A DNA stretch of 64,000 nucleotides from JAZKHE01 sp040385525. GTDB taxonomy: Bacteria > Bacteroidota > Bacteroidia > UBA4408. The notes beneath the pieces are model-generated. The model did no database searches. It was not told where the DNA came from and saw only the letters and a program-made list of their open reading frames with translations. Below, piece by piece: positions 18,086 to 26,940 of the stretch. The stretch lies in NCBI GenBank assembly GCA_040385525.1, contig JAZKHE010000002.1:992001-1056000 (forward strand). Reading direction: 5' to 3'. How positions within the stretch are numbered: the first letter of the stretch is position 1; every line of letters begins with the position of its first letter. A program made the translations under genes and the position numbers.

Positions 18086-19219
18086 TTGAAAATTGCTGTA
18101 AATACCCGCTTATTGTTACCAAACCGAATTGATGGTATTGCGCGATTTACCTTTGAAACGCTCAAGTTAATTACTCAAAAGTATCCTGAGCACCAGTTTT
18201 ATTTCTTTTTTGACCGACCATTTAGCGATGAATTTATTTTTTCAGAAAACATAATTCCAATTGTAATTGGACCTCAAGCCCGACATCCATTTTTATTTTA
18301 TTGGTGGTTTGAGTTTTCGATTTCAAAGCAGTTAAAAAAAATTAAACCCGATTTATTTTTGTCGCCAGATGGTTTTTTGAGTTTGAACACAAACGTTAAA
18401 TCGTTGCCAGTAATTCACGATATTAATTTTGTTCACTATAAAAAAAATATACCTTGGTTGGTAAGCAAATATTATAATTATTTCTTCCCTAAATTTGCAA
18501 AAAAAGCAAGTAGAATTGTTACTGTGTCGAATTTTTCTGCTAAAGATATTTCAATGAATTTTGGAATTGATAGCAATAAAATTGATGTTGTTTTTAATGG
18601 TGTGAGCGATATTTTTAAACCGATTAACGACGAATTAATTAAACAAAATACAAGACAAAAATACAGCGAATCAAAACAGTTTTTTATTGCTGTAAGTTCA
18701 ATTCATCCGCGAAAAAATATTGCAGGTTTACTAAAAGCGTTTAATCAATTTAAAACTGAAAGTAATAACGAACATAAATTAATTTTAGTAGGAGATAGTT
18801 ATTTTTGGGATAAGGAAATGACAGAGCAATTAAAGCAAATGGACTTTAAAAAAGATGTTGTTTTTACAGGAAAAATAAATGACGAAGAATTGGCAAAACT
18901 AATGGCATCAGCAAGTGCAATGCTATACGTTCCTTTTTTTGAAGGTTTTGGAATTCCTATTTTAGAAGCTTTTAAAAGTGAAATCCCAGTAATATCTTCT
19001 AACACAAGCTCATTGCCCGAAGTGTATGGCGATGCTGCTTTGGCAGTAAATCCTTCGTCTACAAACGAAATTGCAGAAGCAATGCAAAACATTGTAAACA
19101 ACAACGAATTAAGAAATAATTTAGTAGAAAAAGGAAAAATACAACTTCAAAAATACTCCTGGCAAAAAACAGCCGATTTACTTTGGCAATCTATGCTTAA
19201 AACAATAAATAATGCTTAA
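18086..19219 (+). CDS. Family 4 glycosyltransferase (mannosyltransferase-like)
   Basis: A 377-aa GT-B enzyme. The N-terminus MKIAVNTRLLLPNRIDGIARF is a typical GT4 opening and starts at TTG 18086; no ATG is available. The C-terminal donor domain has the SSIHPRKNIAGLLKAF block and PFFEGFGIPILEAF with the E-x7-E glutamates, then VYGDAALAVNPSS. This subgroup often contains mannosyl- or rhamnosyl-transferases, but the sugar is not determined. It overlaps rnhB by 8 bases, so rnhB is probably co-transcribed with it. Confidence 0.88.
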   Translation: MKIAVNTRLLLPNRIDGIARFTFETLKLITQKYPEHQFYFFFDRPFSDEFIFSENIIPIVIGPQARHPFLFYWWFEFSISKQLKKIKPDLFLSPDGFLSLNTNVKSLPVIHDINFVHYKKNIPWLVSKYYNYFFPKFAKKASRIVTVSNFSAKDISMNFGIDSNKIDVVFNGVSDIFKPINDELIKQNTRQKYSESKQFFIAVSSIHPRKNIAGLLKAFNQFKTESNNEHKLILVGDSYFWDKEMTEQLKQMDFKKDVVFTGKINDEELAKLMASASAMLYVPFFEGFGIPILEAFKSEIPVISSNTSSLPEVYGDAALAVNPSSTNEIAEAMQNIVNNNELRNNLVEKGKIQLQKYSWQKTADLLWQSMLKTINNA

Positions 19220-19811
19220 AAGTTATTTTGATAAAAGTAAAATAGAAGCTGGTTGCGACGAAGCTGGTAGAGGCTGTTTAGCTGGGCCGGTTGTTGCTGC
19301 TGCAGTTATATTACCTAAAAAATACAAGCATAAATTATTAAACGATTCAAAACAGTTAACCGAAAAAAACAGAGATATTCTTCGTTTAGAAATAGAAAAG
19401 GAAGCTTTGTGTTTTGCTGTAGGCATAGTTGATAATTTAGAAATTGATAAAATCAATATTTTAAATGCTTCGTTTAAAGCCATGCATTTAGCGGTTGATA
19501 AACTTACAATAACACCCAATTTATTGTTGATAGATGGCAATCGTTTTAAAGCCTATAAAGATATTTCGCACGAATGTATAATTAAAGGCGATGGTAAATT
19601 TTTATCGATAGCAGCAGCTTCGGTTTTAGCAAAAACCTATAGAGACGAAATTATGTACGAATTAGATGCTAAATACCCACAATACAATTGGAAAAAAAAC
19701 AAAGCTTACCCAACAGCCGACCATAGAAATGCAATTAGAGAATACGGCACAACTCCATACCACCGCATGAGTTACCGCCTTTTACCAGAACAATTTAAAC
19801 TTGATTTATAA
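19212..19811 (+). CDS. rnhB: Ribonuclease HII
   Basis: A 199-aa enzyme that cleaves RNA in RNA-DNA hybrids and single ribonucleotides in DNA. It shows the RNase HII signature GCDEAGRGCLAGPV with metal ligands Asp16 and Glu17, a further acidic motif LLIDGNRF, and DHRNAI near the C-terminus. The length is normal. The start ATG 19212 lies inside the 3' end of the preceding glycosyltransferase. Although in the transcription unit of a glycan gene, its role is DNA repair and replication in the cytoplasm. Confidence 0.96.
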   Translation: MLKSYFDKSKIEAGCDEAGRGCLAGPVVAAAVILPKKYKHKLLNDSKQLTEKNRDILRLEIEKEALCFAVGIVDNLEIDKINILNASFKAMHLAVDKLTITPNLLLIDGNRFKAYKDISHECIIKGDGKFLSIAAASVLAKTYRDEIMYELDAKYPQYNWKKNKAYPTADHRNAIREYGTTPYHRMSYRLLPEQFKLDL

Positions 19812-19814
19812 TTC

Positions 19815-19845
19815 TTGACTTATTCTTTAATTAAGACTACTTTTG
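19815..19845 (+). promoter_or_regulatory. Promoter: TTG at -33 and TACTTTTG at -7
   Basis: TTGACT begins at 19815 and TACTTTTG spans 19838-19845; 20 bases separate the TTG from the -7 box, close to the Bacteroidota TTTG/TAnnTTTG promoter. ATG 19862 follows 16 bases later. It drives the lipoprotein and OmpA-like pair. Confidence 0.7.
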
Positions 19846-19861
19846 CACAAAATATATCAAC

Positions 19862-21499
19862 ATGAAATTTAAAATTTTTAACACAAAATCATTGTTAACT
19901 ACATTGATTGCTTCGTTTTTGTTTGTTACAGCATGCACCGAAGGCTATTTCGATTTTGATAAAGTAGGAAAAGGAAGTAATTGGAACCCTAATTTTGCAA
20001 TTCCATTAGCAAAAGCAACTTTAACAGTTAAGGATATTTTATTTAACGCTGATAAAGATGGTAACATTTTAACCGATGGAAATGGTTTTTTAACTTTAGT
20101 TTATAAAAGCAATTTATTTTCTAAATCTGCCGAAGAAGTTATAAATATTCCGAACCAAAATTTAACGCAATTTAATTTTTCGATGAATGCAACAGATGTT
20201 GCAGCATTTAATTTAATACCTACTGGTAGTCAATTTACAGTTCCATTAACGCAAGATGTTCCAGTAGTAATTACTTCTGGCAGTTCTTCTAAAATAGATT
20301 CAATACTATTTAAAAATTTGGAGTGGATAATAAATATGAGAAACAATTTCCCACACAATTGTTCTGTAAAATTAACTTTACCCAATGCTAAAAAAAATGG
20401 AGTAGCTTACCAAAGAACTTTTGCAGTACCTGCAAATGGAGTGTATAATAGTAATCCTTTTGAAGATTTAGCAGGTTACTCATTTAATATGACTTATAAT
20501 GGTGGGCAAAATACCTACCAAATGCAATTAGAATTTACGTTTACTAAAAGTGCTTCTGCTGCTACAACAAGCGATTTATTTATAATGGATCAAAGTTTAG
20601 CAAATACAAAATTTGCTAAATTTTTTGGATACATTGATGAAAAATTGTTAACGCCAACTCCAGATACTACAGCAATTAGTTTCTTTAATAATGCGGCTGG
20701 TACACCAGAATTTTTATTAGTAGATCCTAAAATAAAATTGAGTTTTGCAAATTCTTTTGGTGTTGCCTTGCAATCGAAATTTGTTCAGTTTGATGGCGTA
20801 AATACTTATCAAGGTGTTACACAAACTACTAATTTAGGTTTAACCAATACCATTAATATTGCTGCTCCAACTTTTTCGCAATTAGGCTCAGTAATTATGT
20901 CGAGTTTTTTGGTTGATAAAACCAATAGTAGTATTGTTGATTTTATTAATCGTCAGCCTAAACAAATTATTTTACAATTTGAAACAAATACAGTTCCTAA
21001 CGGAAATACAAATTTTGTTTTAGATACTAGTCGTTTAAAAGTTGATGTTGAAGTTGAATTGCCATTTCACGGTATTGCAAAAAATATTGTTTTTATTGAT
21101 ACAGTAGAAATTGAAAATTTTGAAAACATTGAAGAAAGTGTAGAAAGCGCAACTATACGTTTGTATACATCAAACGGATTTCCTGTTGAGTTGTTTTTAG
21201 AGTTAGCGTATGCTGATGAATATGGGAATAAATTAGGTTATTTTATTCCTGCATCTAACTCGCATATAATTCAATCGGGCGCAATTGATAGCGACGGAAG
21301 AGTTGTAAGTAAAACAGAAAAATTAACCGATATTATTATTACAAAAAACGAATTAACAAAAGCAAAATTTGCTAAAAAATTAATTGTTTTTGCAAAAGCA
21401 TCGAGCACAGATAATGGAGATAAATACGTTAAGTTTTATTCTGATTACACCTTAGATGTTCGTTTGGGTGTGCAAACAAAAATTAATGTTAAATTTTAA
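19862..21499 (+). CDS. Large outer-envelope lipoprotein, function unknown
   Basis: A 545-aa protein with a lipoprotein signal (hydrophobic core, lipobox VTAC at about residues 22-25). The mature part is beta-rich with few charges in its strands, and contains WNPNFAIPLAKATLTVKD near the start and repeated Asn/Thr-rich strands. It ends LGVQTKINVKF, like a beta-sandwich or barrel. It shares a promoter with the OmpA-like gene 18 bases downstream; such lipoproteins often accompany DUF5723/OmpA partners in Bacteroidota. No catalytic motif is seen and I cannot assign a function. Confidence 0.75.
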   Translation: MKFKIFNTKSLLTTLIASFLFVTACTEGYFDFDKVGKGSNWNPNFAIPLAKATLTVKDILFNADKDGNILTDGNGFLTLVYKSNLFSKSAEEVINIPNQNLTQFNFSMNATDVAAFNLIPTGSQFTVPLTQDVPVVITSGSSSKIDSILFKNLEWIINMRNNFPHNCSVKLTLPNAKKNGVAYQRTFAVPANGVYNSNPFEDLAGYSFNMTYNGGQNTYQMQLEFTFTKSASAATTSDLFIMDQSLANTKFAKFFGYIDEKLLTPTPDTTAISFFNNAAGTPEFLLVDPKIKLSFANSFGVALQSKFVQFDGVNTYQGVTQTTNLGLTNTINIAAPTFSQLGSVIMSSFLVDKTNSSIVDFINRQPKQIILQFETNTVPNGNTNFVLDTSRLKVDVEVELPFHGIAKNIVFIDTVEIENFENIEESVESATIRLYTSNGFPVELFLELAYADEYGNKLGYFIPASNSHIIQSGAIDSDGRVVSKTEKLTDIIITKNELTKAKFAKKLIVFAKASSTDNGDKYVKFYSDYTLDVRLGVQTKINVKF

Positions 21500-21517
21500 T
21501 TGAGGAGCTAAGTACTT

Positions 21518-23983
21518 ATGAAAAAATATATACATACAATCATTTTATTTTTTGTTACTACATTTTCTGCTTTTGCACAAGAAAGTATGACTTTGTATAA
21601 CATGCAATCAATTCCGCAATCAAATTATTTAAACCCAGCTAACATGCCTTTAAGTAAGGTAAATATTGGCTTGCCAGGAATATCATCTAATTATTTTAGT
21701 GTAAATAATAACGGATTTAGATATAGTGATATGGTGAAAAAACGCGACGATGATTCATTATATTTTGATGTAGAAGATTGGTTAAGCAAATTAAAAAAGA
21801 ACAACGATTTAAATGTTAATTCGCAAATTGATTTATTCTCTTTAGGTATAAAAGTAAAAAAACATTACTTCTCTCTTAACCTTACAGAGAAACTTAATTT
21901 TAGATTTCGCTACCCAAAAGATTTTTTCAATTTTGTGGTTTTAGGAAATGGTGCATTTTTAGACCAAACACTTAATTTTAATTTTGGTGTAGAAGCAATG
22001 CACTACCGCGAGTTAGGATTAAATTATTCGCAACAAGTAAACGATAAATTATCTGTTGGTGGTAGATTAAAAGTGCTATATGGTTACGAAAATGTTCACA
22101 CCAAACAATCAGACATAACACTTTATACCGACCCAAGTTATTTTGATATCACGGCATCATCAAACATAAACATACAAACTTCTGGAATTGATACTTCATC
22201 TTTTTCTGATTTAGAAGTGAAAAATTATTTACAGAAAAAGAAAAATAGAGGAGCTGCTATCGATTTAGGCGCTAATTATAAATTAAACGATAAACTATCA
22301 TTTTCGGCTAGTTTGTTAGACGTTGGCGCTATAAATTGGAAAACCGACAACGTAAATTATGTTAACAAAAATGCAAACGCATCTTTTACTTTTACGGGTG
22401 TTGATTTTAATACATTTATAAACGATACTATTAATTGGGAAACTGCTGGCGAAAAGTTAACCGATTCTATTGTAGGTACTTTTCAAATTGAAAGTAAAAG
22501 AGGCGTAGCATACAAAACTTGGTTGCCAATGCAAATGTATTTAAATGCGAATTACCATTTAAATGTAAAAAATAAAGTTAGCGCAACATTGTATAATCAA
22601 TTTTACGATAAAGCTCCGCACCCCGCTGCATCTATTGCTTTTACAACAAGAGCTGGTCGTTGGGCAAGTGCATCAGTAAGTTATACAGCAGCACACCGTA
22701 GCTTTAATAATATAGGTTTTGGTTTCTCATTAAACTTGGGTCCAGTTCAATTATATACAGTTGCCGATAATGTGTTTGCATTAATTAAACCACAACACAC
22801 AAAAAACTTTAATGTTAGAATGGCGCTTAATTTAACTTTTGGCAGAGATCATATTGATAGAGATAGAGATGGTGTGCCAGATAAAAAAGACGATTGTCCA
22901 GATGTTAAAGGTTTGGTTCAGTTTAATGGTTGCCCAGATGGAGATGGCGATGGTGTTATCGATTTAAAAGATAACTGTCCAGACATTGCTGGTTTAGCAG
23001 AATTTAGTGGTTGCCCAGATAGAGATGGCGATAAAGTTATCGATAGTCAAGATGTGTGTCCTGATGTAGCTGGCGATAAAGATTTAAACGGTTGCCCAGA
23101 TAAAGATGGAGATAAAATTATTGATGAAAAAGATAAATGTCCTGATGTTGCAGGTATAAAAGAATTTGAGGGTTGCCCAGATAAAGATGGTGATAAGATT
23201 ATCGACAGCGATGATGAGTGTCCGGAACTTGCTGGTATTGCTCAGTTTAAAGGTTGTCCTGATACTGATGGAGACGGAATAAAAGATTCTGAAGATATTT
23301 GTCCAGATAGACCTGGAACGTTAGAAAAACGTGGTTGCCCAATTGATAGATTATTAATTTTGGATGAAACAGGAAAAGTAATTGCAATAGCAGTTAAAAA
23401 CGAAGAAGGATTTTTTGTATTTGAAAAACTTCCAGACGTAGCGAGTTTTATTTACAAATTAGAAGGTACTGATACCGACTTCAACAACATGAAAATTAAG
23501 TTTACAGAAGGTGGCGAAGCTAAGTTGGAAAAAAATGCAAACGGAACATTTAGTTTCAAAAAACTTTCGCAAGATTATAATACACTTACTCAGTTACCTG
23601 AAGAAGATGCAACAGTTTTATTGAAAAAAGAAGAAGAAGAAATTATTAAAAAAGCATTTGATAATTTAGAGTTCAACACGGGTAAAGCTATTATCAATCC
23701 AAACTCATTGCCGTCGTTAACCGACTTAGCAGGCTTGTTAAAATCTAAACCAGATTGGAGAATTCGTATCTCAGGCCATACCGATAATGTAGGTAATGCA
23801 AAAGCAAACTTAACTTTATCTAAAGGAAGAGCCGAAGCCGTTAAAAAATATTTGGTAAGCAAAGGTGTAAATGTTAATGCAGTTTTAGTAAACTACTATG
23901 GCGGAACAGAGCCAATAGCTGATAATGCAACCGAAGAAGGTCGTCAGAAAAACCGACGTGTAGAAATGAAGATTATTGATTAA
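21518..23983 (+). CDS. Outer-membrane protein: DUF5723-like barrel, thrombospondin type 3 repeats and OmpA domain
   Basis: An 821-aa modular protein with a signal peptide ending FAFAQ. Residues 25-440 form a beta-rich region of the DUF5723 type (YLNPANMPLSKVNIGLPGIS near the start). Residues 445-609 hold about six Asp-rich thrombospondin type 3 repeats with calcium-binding DxDxDGv patterns and paired Cys in PD/CPD motifs. Residues 700-821 are an OmpA C-terminal domain (ISGHTDNVGNAKANLTLS, GRQKNRRVEM), which binds peptidoglycan. It should link outer membrane and cell wall with a calcium-stabilised spacer. It is encoded with the preceding lipoprotein. Confidence 0.88.
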   Translation: MKKYIHTIILFFVTTFSAFAQESMTLYNMQSIPQSNYLNPANMPLSKVNIGLPGISSNYFSVNNNGFRYSDMVKKRDDDSLYFDVEDWLSKLKKNNDLNVNSQIDLFSLGIKVKKHYFSLNLTEKLNFRFRYPKDFFNFVVLGNGAFLDQTLNFNFGVEAMHYRELGLNYSQQVNDKLSVGGRLKVLYGYENVHTKQSDITLYTDPSYFDITASSNINIQTSGIDTSSFSDLEVKNYLQKKKNRGAAIDLGANYKLNDKLSFSASLLDVGAINWKTDNVNYVNKNANASFTFTGVDFNTFINDTINWETAGEKLTDSIVGTFQIESKRGVAYKTWLPMQMYLNANYHLNVKNKVSATLYNQFYDKAPHPAASIAFTTRAGRWASASVSYTAAHRSFNNIGFGFSLNLGPVQLYTVADNVFALIKPQHTKNFNVRMALNLTFGRDHIDRDRDGVPDKKDDCPDVKGLVQFNGCPDGDGDGVIDLKDNCPDIAGLAEFSGCPDRDGDKVIDSQDVCPDVAGDKDLNGCPDKDGDKIIDEKDKCPDVAGIKEFEGCPDKDGDKIIDSDDECPELAGIAQFKGCPDTDGDGIKDSEDICPDRPGTLEKRGCPIDRLLILDETGKVIAIAVKNEEGFFVFEKLPDVASFIYKLEGTDTDFNNMKIKFTEGGEAKLEKNANGTFSFKKLSQDYNTLTQLPEEDATVLLKKEEEEIIKKAFDNLEFNTGKAIINPNSLPSLTDLAGLLKSKPDWRIRISGHTDNVGNAKANLTLSKGRAEAVKKYLVSKGVNVNAVLVNYYGGTEPIADNATEEGRQKNRRVEMKIID

Positions 23984-24000
23984 TAATTCAATTAATGAAT

Positions 24001-24160
24001 GTTCGCACTTTTGTAACAAAACTCTATGAACTAAGGATAGACTTAAGTTCAAGAGACGAGCGTGAGCCTGACAAAACGCGAAGGCGAGTGGCTTTGCGCA
24101 AAGCATTCGTTTTGTCTTGACTTTTTTTGGTTCGTTTTTTGTGTCAAGACAAAAAATGAA
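24001..24160. repeat. Dispersed intergenic element, copy 1
   Basis: Part of the 370-base gap 23984-24353. It contains an 11-base perfect inverted repeat (24110-24120 and 24144-24154, core GTCTTGA/TCAAGAC) around a T-rich loop, preceded by a GC-richer, gapped stretch (24050-24109). The same right-hand skeleton recurs at 55273-55304. Short frames crossing it look non-coding. Confidence 0.55.
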
Positions 24161-24259
24161 CGTAAAGAGCCAATGCACCTTTTTACTTTGAGTTGTTGTT
24201 TAGTTAAGTGAAAGAAAATAGAGGTGTGTTTGTGGATATTCAATTCTAATTAATTATTT

Positions 24260-24286
24260 AGGCGACTCAACGAGTCGCCTTTTTTT
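24260..24286 (+). terminator. Rho-independent terminator
   Basis: A 9-base perfect stem (24260-24268 and 24272-24280, AGGCGACTC/GAGTCGCCT), 3-base loop and a run of T. It lies between the OmpA-like gene and hemN and probably ends the former transcript. Confidence 0.85.
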
Positions 24287-24353
24287 ATGATATATCTCAT
24301 TGTTTGTAAACTATTGTTTCAACAATTTTGTACTGTTTTAAAAAGAGCAGACA

Positions 24354-25715
24354 ATGAGTTTACAATTACTTCAAAAATATAATGTAGCAGGTCCGCGCTA
24401 CACTAGTTACCCAACAGTTCCGTATTGGGATACAGAGGCGCCAAATCAAACACAATGGGCAAACCATGTAAAACAGCAATTTGTAGCCAGTAATAAAAAA
24501 GAAGGTATTAGCCTTTACATACATTTACCTTTTTGCGAAAGTTTATGCACGTATTGTGGTTGTAATACCAGAATCACAGTTAATCACGCTGTTGAAAAAC
24601 CTTATATAGATGCACTTTTAAAAGAATGGAAAATGTATTTTTCGTTGTTTAACGAAAAACCAAACATTGCAGAAATACATTTGGGTGGCGGAACTCCAAC
24701 ATTTTTTCAACCAGAAAATCTGCAACTATTATTATCGCAAATAATAAATGATTGCACCATTTTACCAACTGCAGAATTAAGTTTCGAAGGTCACCCCAAC
24801 AACACAACTGCCGAGCATTTACAAGTGTTGTACAATTTAGGTTTTAGAAGAGTTAGTTTTGGAATACAAGATTTTGACGATAAAGTACAGCAGATTATTA
24901 ATCGTGTTCAGCCTTATAAAAATGTTAAACACGTTGTAGAAAAAGCAAGAGAAATTGGCTACACATCAATTAATTTTGATTTAGTTTATGGTTTGCCATT
25001 GCAAACTCAACAAAGTATACAACAAACCGTTGAAATGGTTTGCGAATTGAACCCAGATAGAATTGCTTTTTATAGTTATGCGCATGTGCCATGGATAAAA
25101 CCAGGACAAAGAAAATATACCGAAAAAGATTTGCCTGTTGGTGAAGAAAAAAGAAAATTGTATGAGTTGGGTTTAAGCCTTTTCGAAAAAAATAATTTTG
25201 TTGAAGTAGGTATGGATCACTTTGCTAAAACAGATGATGCTTTATATGTTGCTATGCAAAACAAAAAATTGCATCGTAATTTTATGGGCTACACCACAGC
25301 AACTTCTAAATTAATGATAGGCTTGGGAGTTTCATCTATTAGCGATTCGTGGACAGCCTTTGCGCAAAATACAAAAGTGGTAGAAGAGTATTATAAAATG
25401 GTAGATGAAGGAAATTTCCCTTTAATAAAAAATCATTTTTTAACTAAAGAAGATGAGGTAATACGCAAGCATATTTTAAAAATAATGTGTAATTATTCTA
25501 CATCATGGAATTGTTTGTGTGAGCAAACACCAGCTTTGTTTGATGCATTGCCTAGATTAAACGAAATGGAAAATGATGGTTTAATTACCATTAGCAACAA
25601 TACACTAAACGTTACAGAAGCAGGTAAACCATTTATACGCAATGTGTGTATGGCTTTTGATGCAAGATTATGGCGAAATGTACCCAAAACACAATTGTTT
25701 AGTTCAGTGGTGTAA
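24354..25715 (+). CDS. hemN: Oxygen-independent coproporphyrinogen III oxidase
   Basis: A 453-aa radical SAM enzyme that decarboxylates coproporphyrinogen III to protoporphyrinogen IX without oxygen, in heme synthesis. The 4Fe-4S binding motif reads CESLCTYCGC (Cys61, Cys65, Cys68, plus Cys70), matching true HemN rather than HemW. Other HemN blocks are GPRYTSYPT at the start, HLGGGTPTFF and SFEGHPNNTT. Length and end are normal. hemH (ferrochelatase) is elsewhere in the window, so the pathway is intact here at least in part. Start ATG 24354. Two hairpins follow the stop. Confidence 0.96.
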   Translation: MSLQLLQKYNVAGPRYTSYPTVPYWDTEAPNQTQWANHVKQQFVASNKKEGISLYIHLPFCESLCTYCGCNTRITVNHAVEKPYIDALLKEWKMYFSLFNEKPNIAEIHLGGGTPTFFQPENLQLLLSQIINDCTILPTAELSFEGHPNNTTAEHLQVLYNLGFRRVSFGIQDFDDKVQQIINRVQPYKNVKHVVEKAREIGYTSINFDLVYGLPLQTQQSIQQTVEMVCELNPDRIAFYSYAHVPWIKPGQRKYTEKDLPVGEEKRKLYELGLSLFEKNNFVEVGMDHFAKTDDALYVAMQNKKLHRNFMGYTTATSKLMIGLGVSSISDSWTAFAQNTKVVEEYYKMVDEGNFPLIKNHFLTKEDEVIRKHILKIMCNYSTSWNCLCEQTPALFDALPRLNEMENDGLITISNNTLNVTEAGKPFIRNVCMAFDARLWRNVPKTQLFSSVV

Positions 25716-25716
25716 A

Positions 25717-25771
25717 TTTCGCATTTGCGAAACCGTGTTTTAAAACAGTATGTGGTTTGCTTTTTGCAAAC
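25717..25771 (+). terminator. Two hairpins after hemN
   Basis: Hairpin 1 has TTTCGC/GCGAAA arms (25717-25722 and 25727-25732). Hairpin 2 has GTTTGC/GCAAAC arms (25755-25760 and 25766-25771) with a T5 loop. Neither has a clean U-run, so termination is only probable. Confidence 0.4.
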
Positions 25772-25806
25772 ACATAGGCAACAAAAGGAGCTAGGACTAA
25801 ATAATT

Positions 25807-25940
25807 TTATAACGGTTTCGGGCTAAGCGCTGAGCGGGTTTGCGGAGTGCCAAACTTTCAACCTACTACAAACTTACAAAAGAAAAATGAACTACAAAAT
25901 TTGAATTGAACACCCGCTTTGCGCTTAGCCCGTGTTAAGC
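25807..25940 (-). repeat. attC-like imperfect palindrome
   Basis: Arms 25819-25830 and 25921-25932 are a perfect 12-base inverted repeat (CGGGCTAAGCGC). Inside, after a 2x2 mismatch, 25833-25839 and 25912-25918 pair over 7 bases (AGCGGGT/ACCCGCT). A 72-base inner region separates the arms. Outer TAAC (25810-25813) and GTTA (25934-25937) can also pair. Overall size and core boxes recall integron attC sites, but there are no clear extrahelical bases and the spacers between core and stem differ in length. Confidence 0.6.
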
Positions 25941-26842
25941 GTTGACTTTTTTCTTTCGGTAAGTCGTCTCAATAAATAGTTTGCAAAGACAATTGAAATG
26001 TGATATCTAAATGAAGAATCGTCTTCGTCTGAAAGACCTGGATGTGAACCATCAGGATGTAATCTTGTCCAAAGTCCATATACAAAAGAGTCCGAATCTT
26101 TGTCGCTTGGGTATTCATTAAGGTCTTTACTTAAAAATGGAGGATTTGCTGTCTCTGCTAGTGTTTTTATGGCTTGTGCTGCTGTTACTGTTTGATTACC
26201 GGGCAATAGAAAATTATTTATTTCTGTCAATATAGATTCAATAAATGTTCTGAATTGTGAATTTGCACTTGCCCAATTACCCTGAGAATGATTTAAAATT
26301 GCTTGATTTAAGTGTCCTTTACTAACCTGAAAATTGTACTTGTCAATTGCTATAAAGAGTTCAGATTCCGTTTTTGCCTCTTCAATTTCAGCAGGTAGAA
26401 GTTTCTTGATTGCTCGCCCTTCTACAATATAGCCGTCACGCTTCAAATTATGCCCAAGTTCTTGATTGTGACTTACAAAAGCATTATTAAAATTTATTGA
26501 AAATTCATGTGCATTATCCCACTCTTTTGTCCTGCTTTCATAAAGTGGTCTTTTGTCAAAAAAATCGTCAATTATGTATTGAAGAAAATCCAATTGAATA
26601 TCATTAGTAAATGGGCCTTTTTTTGTTTCAGGATAATATCTTAGTTCATTAAATATTTTTGTTGTTTTGGACATTACGGTATTCTTTTCTCCAAGTGGAA
26701 TTGGAGTGAAGTTAAAAATGGAAACAATTCTATTAACTTCTGGGTGTGTTAGCGTGTCGGCTAGTTTAATTAATTCAAGAAGAGTTTTTGTGGAAAGCAT
26801 AGTTTAATGTTTTTATACGGAAGTCTGAAAGTTTGCGCCTAA
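25813..26842 (-). mobile_element. Candidate solitary integron-like gene cassette
   Basis: Read on the minus strand, GTTAGGC (26843-26837, consensus GTTRRRY) precedes the gene. The gene starts 42 bases after the cut point, and its end overlaps GCTTAAC (25940-25934, consensus RYYYAAC). A long imperfect palindrome follows and ends in GTT at 25813-25811. A cassette released by G^TT cutting would be about 1030 bases, and its circular form would pair GCTTAAC with GTTAGGC with one mismatch. No integrase gene lies in the window. Observed: core-like sites and palindrome. Inferred: the cassette nature. Confidence 0.5.
25925..26800 (-). CDS. Hypothetical protein in a cassette-like segment
   Basis: A 291-aa, apparently soluble and mostly helical protein starting at ATG 26800; no signal peptide or membrane segment. 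The C-terminal third has a distinctive conserved-looking block: FRTFIESILTEINNF, then GLWTRLHPDGSHPGLSDEDD and YHISIVFANYLLRR. This arrangement resembles the C-terminal helical domains of some abortive-infection (Abi) proteins, but I cannot confirm the family. Its last codons run into the attC-like palindrome and its stop is formed by CGGGCTAA there. It lies between hemN and yifB, unrelated genes. Integron cassettes often carry defence genes, so a phage-defence role is possible but unproven. Confidence 0.65.
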   Translation of the reverse strand: MLSTKTLLELIKLADTLTHPEVNRIVSIFNFTPIPLGEKNTVMSKTTKIFNELRYYPETKKGPFTNDIQLDFLQYIIDDFFDKRPLYESRTKEWDNAHEFSINFNNAFVSHNQELGHNLKRDGYIVEGRAIKKLLPAEIEEAKTESELFIAIDKYNFQVSKGHLNQAILNHSQGNWASANSQFRTFIESILTEINNFLLPGNQTVTAAQAIKTLAETANPPFLSKDLNEYPSDKDSDSFVYGLWTRLHPDGSHPGLSDEDDSSFRYHISIVFANYLLRRLTERKKSTLNTG

Positions 26843-26940
26843 CTTGTATATATGCGCCATAAAGTAGCGTTTATTTATTTTACCAAATATATACTTTTCT
26901 TATAATAAATCAAATGCTAGTTTAACACAGTTTTTACTTT

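Noticed and set aside
23885..24243. Short reverse-strand frames in the gap after the OmpA-like gene
   Set aside because: They cross the dispersed element, have no start signal and look non-coding.
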